Source of the DNA: Cenococcum geophilum 1.58 | Lineage: Eukaryota; Ascomycota; Dothideomycetes; Gloniales; Gloniaceae | Length of the DNA: 64,000 bases | Reading direction: 5' to 3' | Assembly (NCBI GenBank): GCA_001692895.1 | Contig: KV748177.1 | Location: forward strand, 5,556,130-5,620,129 | In this document: positions 23,060 through 31,907 of the stretch, one piece after another | Layout: each line of letters opens with the position of its first letter | Position numbering within the stretch: position 1 is the first letter of the stretch | Notes under the pieces: generated by a model | The model's input: the letters and a program-made list of their open reading frames with translations, nothing else | Told to the model about the DNA's origin: nothing | The model's database searches: none | Translations under genes and position numbers: made by a program

Positions 23060-23607
23060 GGCCGGCAGGAAGACTGAAATACAACATAGAGGTCGCAGGA
23101 AGCCTCTCTTAGAGCTCTCACCAAATACAACTCACAAAGGTCGCAATAGTAAGGATTGGAAGAGGCCTTGCGGAGCTCTAAGAACTCTCTACGGCTGTTC
23201 TATAGAAACGGTGAGTGTTGGATCTCTCATATAAAGCGACTTTAATCCTAAAGATTAAGTGTATATAGCAATTGTATATTAAAATCGACGAGTTCTACAA
23301 GCTCGCAGATTTGATCACGGGGCCTTGATCCTATTCGCAGGCTCTTATCGATAACCGTGCAGAAGATTCGGGTCTTACCGGAATTTTCTCTACTCGTTAC
23401 AAACTCCTGCCAAGTCCTGCTACAGTACCTCGTCAAAAGTGTCCGTGCCGACCCTGCCAAAATACTATGCGAAAGCCACAATTAATTCCAGAGCTTTAAA
23501 ATATATCTAAAGCTATTTATAGATATATAATCTAGTAATTGTAATACTTTTTAGTGTTTAAAATCTAGTATGCTACCCCTTAGCCTTAATTATAGCGCTA
23601 TATCTAG
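23060..23607. other. Transition from host-like to RIP-degraded sequence
   Basis: Composition changes gradually to AT-rich by about 23490. A minus-strand 77-codon frame (23248-23481) contains TWQEFVTSRENSGKTRIF and is followed upstream by an LTR-like GC-normal stretch with GGAGCTCTAAGA-type inverted pieces (about 23090-23190). It may be a small retroelement remnant, but no LTR pair or domain could be confirmed. Confidence 0.35.
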
Positions 23608-26600
23608 AAGGGATATTATTATAGTCACCTTGGGTTGCTTTTAGGACAACCCCTAAACGCACCTCGGATAGTCGCCGGTTATATCCCTTCGTGTGGCAAT
23701 TGACACTGGGCGCTTTGGGCGCTTCTGCTTGGGTTAGCATGCTGCAGGCATCCTAGCTAGCGTGATTTTATTAGCAAGCCCCACCAAAACACCTCGATAT
23801 TGCGATGCCGACGAAATGCTACCTAAGGCCACCACTACAAAAACACTGAATATATTTTGAGGAAGTTGGGCAAGAAGTTGTGATATATATAACGTTATGG
23901 CTGTACGTTCCTGTTCTTCCTCTATTAACCAGCTGCTAATTATATAGGAAAAGCCTTTATTAGAGTCCTCCCCCAAATCCTCACCACCCATACGTTTTAT
24001 ACGCGTTCTTATTAATAAGGATAAACTAGTAAAGGATCAGCTTAAGGTTATAAAGGAGGACGTATTATATACGTCAAATAAGGTGGATTAGATGCTATAG
24101 GTAATTAAACGGTTTAATTAGCGATTGTTTAGTATAGAGGCGCGTTTAAAGGCAGTAGAGGAGGGCTTAAGGATAGACGCTGTAGTAAAAGCCTGATTAG
24201 CTCTGGAGTCTCAATATTAGGCGTAAGGAAGTAGAGGATCAAAAATAGTCACCTAATTATTGCCTACTGAATGAAAGTCGTTAAAGCACTGCAGGCATAG
24301 AGGAAGCCTATAAACCTCGCATTCGTATACTGTTCGCCTTGTCTTTACTATAAGCTTCCTCGCGTGCTTCCATCTACACATCCAGCACATTAGTAAACTC
24401 TTGTGGCCTTCCTTCTTTATATAGCTCTTAATATAGCGGTAAGTTCGCGTTTTACACCGTTAAATTATAGGTAGTGGGGTTTTGGCAGTAACGTAGGTGC
24501 TTTTTTAATTTATTCTAGTATTTTTATAACTAGGCCTAATACTAGGTTTATACTAACTAGGTTTATATTGCCCATAATTTAGTAATATTAAACGAAGAAG
24601 ACGCTTAGTATCTTCCTTATTTATGCCCATCTGCCGGCTGCCTATAATAACAAGGTTCTATGCTAATCGTACGCGGAAGCGGCGATGGGTTTAAAGGAAG
24701 GGCTTGCTTGATGTTTGGAAGATCTTCTTACTAATAATATAGGCGTTAATTATGGCCGTATTAAGCGCCTAGAAGAATAAGGGCATCTAAGTACGTACAG
24801 TAGTAATCTGGGTAGTATAGTAGCTTCGAAGTTAATCATAGATATTAATACCGCCTATTTAGTTATTATAGTCGATAGAGAGCCTAGGAAGCGTTAACTT
24901 CTTAATTAGATTATCGCCCTAAACGTTAGCTACTAGCTTCTTAAGAAAGGAATTATATGCTCGCGGTTGGCGCCAATTAACTTCACTAACATCCTTATTG
25001 CCGCATAAGTAAGCTATCGTCAAAAACCGTACTAAATTCTTATCCTGCCATACAATCGAAAGCACTAAATTAGCTGCGCTAACAACTATTCCTGTAATAA
25101 AATTAAACGGCAGCCTTACCTTCCTTTTATCGGCCCTTTTATGCACCTCTGGATAGTCCTTTAAGTTTAATCAAACCGTGCCAGCTATAGCAATTCCAAG
25201 TCGTCAAAGCACCTGGAGTAACGGAATATTTGTAAAGTAGTTATCTAAAAATAGGCAGAATCGACGGGTCTAAAGAGGAAGCTGCCGGGTGAGGTAGAGG
25301 ACGCACTCAGAGGTCTTTAAGAGGACGATATCTTGGTAATCTGTTTAAGAAGGAAGCCCGAAAAAGCAGCCAGGTAAGGTAAATATAAAGCTATAGCAAT
25401 ATCTATATTAACAAAGACTTATTATTTTAAAGCCTTTAGGTACTGGCTTACTAGGCAATTTAATTATAGCTATAGACTATCTAGTAAACCTCACCATTAT
25501 CTTATTAAAACTAACCATAGATCCAGGTATAACGTACTTCCTAAATGCCTTACCTAAAGGAGTCGTTAATGGCTCAATTTTCTTGAAGATCTGGCGTTTG
25601 ACGCCTTCTAGTGGAGGCGGTGATATATAAAAGAAGCGCTTAAGTTACTCCCATCTTTTTTGGCCCATAAATAAGCTAATTAGGTACTAAGGATATTTAA
25701 GATCTATTGCCTAAAAGTCTTATACTTAAGAAGCTTTAAAGACGCCTATATAGATAATAAGTCCTACCTAAATCATTAACTCGCCAGTAGAGGTCTCCTT
25801 CTATTCCCGTGATCGTCTACCAGCATATTATCCTAATTAGTGATATCCGCTAGCGTTTTAGGAGGCTGTATAAAGGTTTGTGTTAATTATAAGCTTCTTA
25901 AATACACTAATACTGAAGAATAGTAGAAATACTTAAATTAGTAGGTCCTATCCAGATTTACACCTACCAGACGTTACACCAATCTAATCTGCTAGTGTAC
26001 AGTAAGCAGAGCGCTCAGTATCCTCATCTTAAGCAGAAAGATTAACAGATTCGACGCCCGCGCTAAGGCCATAAATAGGCTCACTAGCACGCCGAGCGGC
26101 GAATATTAGCTCCTTAGGAAGGTTAACAACTTTAAGATCTAGTTTAGGAACAGCAGCCATAGGCTCCCATGTAGTAGGAACGGTAGGAAGGTCCATTCTT
26201 GTAACTTCTTTAGCTAATAGCTCTAGTAATTCAGTCTCATCTACCTCACCCGCCTTATCCTTAGCAGTCTTACCAAGGGCCTTAAAAACAGCTCCTACTT
26301 TATCCTTAATATCCTCCACCTGGGCACTCGGCCGAGCCTCCTCTTAAATATCCTTACTTAGCGCCGCCACCTACTATATAAGTACTGGAGCCACCAAAGC
26401 CTCTAGAGGCTGTATAACTACTGCCGCCAAGCTATTATGTGTATACTGCGTTGCTTAAAAGGATTATAAATAAGACTCCTATGCTTAAGGTGCTTTCGGA
26501 GGCTTTATAGGCCTTAGAGCTTTTAAAACTTTTAGGGCCTTAGGAGGCTTTAGAGCTAAAGACGCACAACATTTTCCGGGCGGCATAAGGACGATATCTT

Positions 26601-26920
26601 GCTAAGGGTTTAATTAAATAGGCAGCAATAATATCGAAGCTTTTTAATCAACTACACTACTAAATATTCTATACAGGCTTCCTAGCTACGTCGCTGCTGC
26701 TCACCGCAATATTTAAGCATTAATATTCGAGACTCCGAAGCTCGGAGGTGGCGCCTATACCCCTACCGCCGAGCAATTGCACTGACCAAGGCTTTAACAC
26801 CAAGCTATATACAGTATAGAGCCTTTAGATTGGCTTAAGAGGCGTACATATACGAAAAGTGCAAGAAATCGTTGCCCAAGAATGGGATACTAAAGGTATA
26901 TACCTATAGTATATAGTCTC
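23608..26920 (-). mobile_element. piggyBac-like DNA transposon, RIP-degraded
   Basis: 3.3 kb containing a minus-strand piggyBac-family transposase (DDE_Tnp_1_7 type). The outer ends are inferred because the first ~76 bp (23608-23683, starting AAGGGATATTATT) and the last ~34 bp (26887-26920, ending CTATAGTATATAGTC) are found fused as a 0.1-kb derivative at 56881-56989. The ends read inwards are loosely inverted (GGGATATTATTATAG against GGAGACTATATACTATAG). The TTAA duplication usual for piggyBac was not found at either end, so the limits may be off or the family divergent. Confidence 0.7.
24300..26584 (-). pseudogene. piggyBac-like transposase (DDE_Tnp_1_7), decayed
   Basis: The frame begins at the ATG near 26584 (MPPGKCCASLALKPPKALK, Lys/Pro-rich) and continues through an acidic stretch that is open at 26319-26029 (VEDIKDKVGAVFKALGK). 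The catalytic core follows on the minus strand: an MVSFNKIMVRFTR segment near 25500, KPVPKGFKI near 25440, LDNYFTNIPLLQ near 25240 (an Asp of the DDD triad), then the open segment 25146-24919 (WQDKNLVRFLTIAY). After it comes a GDNLIKKLTLPRLSIDYN segment near 24870, holding the late Asp and the GGVN-type motif. This order matches piggyBac transposases, which cut and paste at TTAA. Many in-frame stops, mostly TAG/TAA where Trp or Gln is expected, and a few frame changes make it inactive, consistent with RIP. Confidence 0.75.
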
Positions 26921-27098
26921 TACAATCCTAAAGGCCTTACCTCCTTAAGAATTTATCTCTTTTATAATCTATTTATTCTTATAATTATACCTTATAGCCC
27001 CTTACTTATAAAGTCCACTTATATTTAAATCCTTCCTACTTTATTTTTAGAAGGGCAGCTATTTTAAGGACTAAATTATTTATTTATATCTACTATAT
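26921..27098. other. AT-rich spacer, unassigned
   Basis: Degraded sequence between the piggyBac-like element and the satellite block. It contains an AAGGGCAGC segment and runs of T. No recognisable coding signal. Confidence 0.3.
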
Positions 27099-27358
27099 CA
27101 GGAAAAATTTTTTTGGGCACGTTGTTGCAAACGAAAATCGGGGTCTGCAAAACCTGCGTAAGTCGCAAATTTGGCAATTTGCGGCGATTTGCAGCAATTT
27201 GCTACAAACACATAGGCTACCTATACACGCGCCTGCCTTATCTATATGTTTGTAGCAAATTGCTGCAAATCGCCACAAATTACCAAAATTACGACTTACG
27301 CAGGTTTTGCAGACCCCAATTTTCGCTTGCAACAATATGCCTAAAAAAAAATTTCCTA
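27099..27358. repeat. 260-bp foldback with 115-bp near-perfect inverted arms
   Basis: Arm 1 (27099-27216) and arm 2 (27241-27358) are inverted copies sharing GTCTGCAAAACCTGCGTAAG and GCAGCAATTTGCTACAAAC. The short loop contains ACACGCGCCTGCC. The arms end in the AGGAAA terminus of the surrounding block. A MITE-like structure; transcripts would form a long hairpin. Confidence 0.8.
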
Positions 27359-27360
27359 AT

Positions 27361-28205
27361 AGCCAGAGGCTCTACACGAGGCTCTATACAAAGCTCTACA
27401 CGAGGCTTTACATAAAGCTCTGCACGAAGCTCTACACGAAGCTCTGCACGAAGCTCTGCACGAAGCTCTGCACGAAGCTCTACACGAAGCTCTACACGAA
27501 GCTCTACACGAAGCTCTACACGAAGCTCTACACGAAGCTCTACACGAAGCTTTGCACGAGGCTTTTACACGAGGCTCTACACAAAGCTCTGCGTACAGAG
27601 GCTCTGCACGAGGCTCTACACGAAGTTCTGCACGAATTCGTGCACGAAGCTCTGCACGAAGCTCTGCACGAAGCTCTACACGAAGCTCTACACGAAGCTC
27701 TACACGAAGCTTTGCACGAGGCTTTACACGAGGCTCTACACAAAGCTCTGGCGTACAGAGGCTCTGCACGAGGCTCTACACGAAGTTCTGCACGAATTCG
27801 TGCCACGAAGCTCTGCACGAAGCTCTACACGAAGCTCTACACGAAGCTCTACACGAAGCTCTACACGAAGCTCTACGTACAGGGCTCTGCACGAAGCTCT
27901 ACACGAAGCTCTGTATAAAGCTCTATATAAAGCTCTACACGAAGCTCTGCATAAAGCTCTACGAAGCTCTACACGAAGCTCTACATATAGAGGCTCTGCA
28001 CGAGGCTCTGCGCGAAGCTCTACACGAGGCTCTGCGCGAAGCTCTACACAAGGCTCTGCGCGAAGCTCTACACGAGGCTCTGCGCGAAGCTCTACACGAG
28101 GCTCTGCGCGAAGCTCTACACGAGGCTCTGCGCGAAGCTCTACACGAGGCTCTGCGCGAAGCTCTGCATACGGAGGCTCTACACGAAGCTCTACACAAAG
28201 CCTTT
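27361..28205. repeat. 12-bp satellite array with higher-order duplication
   Basis: About 70 copies of a 12-bp unit, CACGAAGCTCTA/CACGAAGCTCTG. A ~110-bp variant stretch that includes CACGAATTCGTG occurs twice about 160 bp apart (27548-27655 and 27708-27820). Positions 28005-28160 are a 24-bp dimer array (GCGCGAAGCTCTACACGAGG core). Because the unit is a multiple of three and has no stop in several frames, long frames of (HEAL)n, (TKLY)n and (RSST)n type, and on the other strand (CRAS)n, stay open. These are by-products of the repeat. The array keeps CpG and shows little RIP. Confidence 0.9.
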
Positions 28206-28367
28206 ATGTGTATGCGCGCGACACACTACTATCGGGTCCCCGCTATATTCCCGATAGCCTCTACACGTGCCTCTGCCAAGTATACCCCCTATATATACCT
28301 AGGTAGCCACCTCATTTTTTACCCTTCCTTACATCCTCCCTACCTAGGAAGACACCAGAATAATAGC
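28206..28367. other. Spacer between satellites
   Basis: Unique sequence with normal GC between the two arrays. No gene is evident; the frame from the 12-bp array runs on into it (to 28514) only by chance. Confidence 0.4.
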
Positions 28368-28948
28368 CAGCAGACAACCGTCGCCGGAGCCAGACGACTG
28401 TTGCCAGAGCTAGACGACCGTCAGAGCCAGACAACCGTCATTAGAGCTAGACGACTATTGCCGGAGCCAGATAACCGTCGCCAGAGCTGGACAACCGTCG
28501 CCGGAGCCAGATGACCGTCGCCAGAGCTAGACAACCGTTAGAGCCAGATAACCGTCGTTAGAGCTAGACGACCGTCGCCGGAGCCAGATGACTGTCGCCA
28601 GAGCTGGACGACCGTCGTCAGAGCTAGACGGCCGTCGCCGGAGCCAGATGACCGTCGCTAGAGCTGGACAACCGTCGCCGGAGCTAGATAACCGTCGCCA
28701 GAGCTAGACAACCGTCAAAGCTAGACAACCGTCGCCGGAGCTAGATGACCGTCGCCAGAGCTGGACGACCGTCGTTAGAGCCAGATAACCGTCGCCAGAG
28801 CTAGACAACCGTTAGAGCCAGACGACCGTCGTCAGAGCTAGACGACCGTCGCCGGAGCCAGATAACCGTCGCCAGAGCTAAACAACTGTCAGAGCCAGAC
28901 AACCGTCGTCATCGCTACACAACTATCGCTAGAGCCACACGACAACCG
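28368..28948. repeat. 20-bp minisatellite array
   Basis: About 28 copies of a 20-bp unit of form GAGCYRGAYRACCGTCGCCR, with occasional shortened 15-bp copies. Variation is mainly C/T and G/A. Unrelated in sequence to the neighbouring 12-bp array. Confidence 0.9.
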
Positions 28949-28994
28949 TTTAAATGACCAGCCAGCGAACACAATAAACGATTCGATCGATCAA

Positions 28995-29135
28995 TCAAAT
29001 TAAGGTAACATAGACAGGTAGGCATAGACAGGTAGGCACAGATAGGTAGGTATAGACGGGTAGGTATAGACAGACAGACAGGTAGGTAGGTAGATAGGTA
29101 AGCAGGCAAGCAGGTAGGTAGGCAGGCAGGTAGAT
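28995..29135. repeat. GGTA/GGCA-type simple repeat
   Basis: Irregular tandem of AGACAGGTAGGCAT-like units passing into GGTA and GCAGGCA tetranucleotide repeats. Confidence 0.85.
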
Positions 29136-29260
29136 AGCGGGGTTCAGCTGAGCAGGGTCACGGAAAAGTTGAACAGGGTCACCGATGGGGGTCGGCGAAA
29201 GTTAAACGGGGTCACCGATGGAGCGCCGGGAAAAGGTCGGCGGGGCCACACTTTTAGCCA
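29136..29260. repeat. Left member of an inverted ~120-bp pair
   Basis: Contains tandem 33-34-bp units with GTTAAACGGGGTCACCGATGG. Its reverse complement is recognisable, diverged, at about 29765-29885 (AACCCCGTTTAACTTTATGA and GCTGAGC counterparts). The pair encloses about 500 bp of palindromic AT-rich DNA. Confidence 0.65.
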
Positions 29261-29289
29261 TACAGAACGCGCATCAGCAGCCACAATTT

Positions 29290-29760
29290 ACCATAGTAAC
29301 TAATACATTAAATATGCAATGCATATGCTCAGCATATATATGCACCCTATGAAAATATTTAAATGGCTTATTAGTGATATATTGGCGGCATCTACTTAGT
29401 ATATACTAAGCGTATACTAAGCATATATTACGCATATACTTAGTATAAGCTCAGCATATACTAAGTAGATGCTATTAAATAGCCTATCTTATATAGAATA
29501 TAAAGGCAATACTTTAAAAGATAGTATATAAGGGAGTAAAATCTTAAAAATAAAGATAAATTTAATATAGTGTATAGACTTAGCATATACTACGTATATG
29601 CTAAGTCTATACACTATATATATAGGGATATTTTAATAACTTAAATTATTAATTTTATTATAGTATATGCCCCACATATGCCACGTATAACTTATAATTT
29701 TTATTTATTAAATACTTTAAATTCTATAAAATAAATAAATTTTTTTTGTATATGCACTGC
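29290..29760. repeat. AT-rich palindromic cluster (GCATATAC/CTTAGTATATAC family)
   Basis: Dense inverted and direct copies of TATGCTCAGCATATA, CTTAGTATATACTAAG and ATGCTAAGTCTATACAC-like motifs (examples 29310-29345, 29395-29465, 29570-29620). It could form several hairpins. No coding potential. Confidence 0.75.
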
Positions 29761-29764
29761 ATAT

Positions 29765-29885
29765 ATATAAAGCTCAGCAGGGTTAGAAGTTAAGCGTGGT
29801 CTAAAAGGTTCTAACCCCGTTTAACTTTATGACCTTACCGAGGTTTTCCATGACCTTGCCAAGCTGTAAGCCTATAGCTCTACAT
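29765..29885. repeat. Right member of the inverted ~120-bp pair
   Basis: Inverted, diverged counterpart of 29136-29260, with GGTTCTAACCCCGTTTAACT and TGACCTTACCGAGG. It is followed by AT-rich sequence (29886-30060) with no visible feature. Confidence 0.6.
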
Positions 29886-30059
29886 TTTATATAGTTATAA
29901 TATAAATATATTTAAAAGTATACTATAGAAATCTATAAAAATATGTAATAATTTGGTTATTATATAATATAATTATAATTTATATAGTTACAATTTATAC
30001 AGTTTTTACAATTCGTACAATTTATATAGTTTGCGCACTATTTATTTATAGGGTAGCAT

Positions 30060-30256
30060 TTTGCCGTAATTTACTATTAGGTGCTGCAAATTTGTTACAA
30101 AATGCGCAAATTGCTATTAGGGTGCTGCAAACTTATTACAAAACGTGCGTTTTGCGCAAATTGCTATCGACTATATCCACCTGCCGCAACCGTACGGTTT
30201 GCGGCAATTTGCCGCAAACCGCAACAACGAGCCCCAAAAAAAATTTCCTAATATAT
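30060..30256. repeat. Right-hand terminus with GCAAATTTG/GCAAACC subterminal repeats
   Basis: Short repeats GTGCTGCAAAYTTRTTACAAAA (two copies, about 30080 and 30123) and GCGCAAATTGCTAT (two copies) lead into CCGCAACAACGAGCCCC and the AGGAAA-type end. It resembles, but does not copy, the arms of the foldback at 27099-27358. Confidence 0.65.
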
Positions 30257-31502
30257 TCCTCCTTTAAAATTTTATAATAACCTAAATAGAAACTCTATAA
30301 ATACCTTATAGAAAGCCATTACGCCAGAGTAGAAAGGTCTCTTTAATAGCGAGAGATTATAATAATATAAACCTTTAGGTAAGATAGTTAAATAAGCTAT
30401 AATACCTTATATTAGCTTAAGCGTCTTTTAAATAAACTTATGATTTAGGTATTTATTAATTATAATCTCTTTAATTAATTAATTAGTTATTTTAAGAACG
30501 TATACCGTAAGATCTTTAGTAAAAGGGTTAAATAGTTTGTAATAAAGTAGGGTCTAATTTTAGTAAGAGCGCGCCTTTTTTTAATACTAGCATATCTTAT
30601 AAGCGTTAGGTTAGAGTATTAAGCTTTTAATTTTAAATGCTTAGGTGGTATATAATTAAGAATTAGAAGCAAAATAGATATTCTAATCAGTAGGCCTAAT
30701 AATAACTTAGCTATTTTATAGTTATAAAGTACTATAGATTCTTATAGTCGCCAAGGACATTAATTGGAAATTCGGCGCCTTCTAGTTTAGGTCGCTATTG
30801 TTTAAAATATCTAATAATAGCTAGCAATTTCTTATCGTAGATCTTATAGTTATTTTAAGAAGTATACTCTAGGGTATAATACCCTATCCTTATTATATTA
30901 AGATAGGATGCCTTTAATAACGTGGTTAAATTAATTAGCTTCTATAACACTTATTTAGTTTAGATTAAAGTATTAAAATATAGGCGCGGTAGTAAATATA
31001 ACCTTTAAATAAGTAAAGGCCTTCTTATATTTCTTATTAAAAGTAAAGGCTTTATTCTTTTAGGTTAGAGCTATAAGGGGTAAAACTAGGGTAGAGAAGT
31101 TATTAATAAACTATTAGTAGAAATTGGTAAATTCTATAAAGGCTTTTACGCCCTTAACGTTCTTAGGTTCTTACTAGTTTATAATTACTTTAACTTTCTT
31201 TAGGTCTATTTATATNCNATTTATAGAAATAANANGCNTAANNTATAGNNCTTCTATTTTATANAATTTNNATTTATNTATATCTAATTATAGACTAGCT
31301 CCTTATAGGGCTTATAGAATAAAATATAAGTAGTATAAAAGATGTCTAGGTAGGGATATAAGGTATTATTTACGTAATACTAAAATAAGCTTAGGGCGTT
31401 TATAAGGCTAAATAGTATTACTAAGTACTTAAATAATCTATACTAGGTACGGAATATAGTAGGCTATTTATCTCCTTTAATAATATAGAGGCGGTTAAAT
31501 AT
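30257..31502 (-). mobile_element. Gypsy F, third segment (RT/RNase H side)
   Basis: Minus-strand Ty3/gypsy pol sequence. Its right edge falls within the reverse transcriptase domain, where E inserted (AATAT at 31498-31502 and 45481-45485). An RNase H-type FITIK segment lies near 30720-30760. The integrase part and 3' LTR of F are not present beyond the satellite block at 30256, so F lacks its 3' half here. Ns cluster at 31216-31275. Broken throughout. Confidence 0.8.
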
Positions 31503-31907
31503 TGTTACAGACGCTTTAAGTACAATATTATAACTACTTAGAGAAGAGTTGGAAGAAGCTAGTTGGTTAATACAGGCACAGTCTAGAATAGAGCCGGTAG
31601 AACTATATAATGAGGAATAGTAACCAAGGTTATATAATAAGCTCTATAAGCTCTATAAGATCTATAAGGAACGTCTTATATACCTTACGTACAAGAAGGA
31701 TTTTATAGGAGTACAGTTGTGTATTTAAGGACCCTTAGTCCCTACCTAGATAGTTCCTTCCTTATAGTAATTTTTAGAATATAATTAGAGTTAATCTATT
31801 AGGCAACTACTCCACTAGTTATTATTACGTTGTTAACTTCCTATATTACTTACACACCTAGCCTATTAATAAGTCCACCGTAGTTCTTACTACAAGGCTT
31901 CGTTATA
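31503..31907 (+). repeat. 5' LTR of E
   Basis: 405 bp, from TGTTACAGACGC to GGCTTCGTTATA. It matches the split 3' LTR of E and, in reverse complement, both LTRs of D. Contains CTATATAAGC-type promoter-like AT motifs. Confidence 0.9.

Larger units (their letters stand above)
27099..30256. mobile_element. Satellite-filled block with matching inverted ends (candidate TIR element)
   Basis: The left end reads TATCAGGAAAAATTTTTTTG, then GGCACGTTGTTGC. The right end, read inwards, is TATTAGGAAATTTTTTTTGG, then GGCTCGTTGTTGC. The two ends therefore share about 32 bp in inverted orientation. TA lies immediately outside both ends, compatible with a TA target. The interior holds a foldback repeat, at least three unrelated satellites and an AT-rich palindromic region, but no transposase. 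A third copy of the terminus occurs internally at 27358. It might be one non-autonomous element that accreted satellites, or two insertions bracketing a satellite block. Confidence 0.5.

Noticed and set aside
27307-28514. Several long overlapping frames as repeat-protein genes
   Set aside because: All follow from a stop-free 12-bp unit, occur on both strands and have no conserved non-repeat domain.
27361-28948. CRISPR-like array
   Set aside because: Units are head-to-tail without unique spacers, and the context is a fungal genome.
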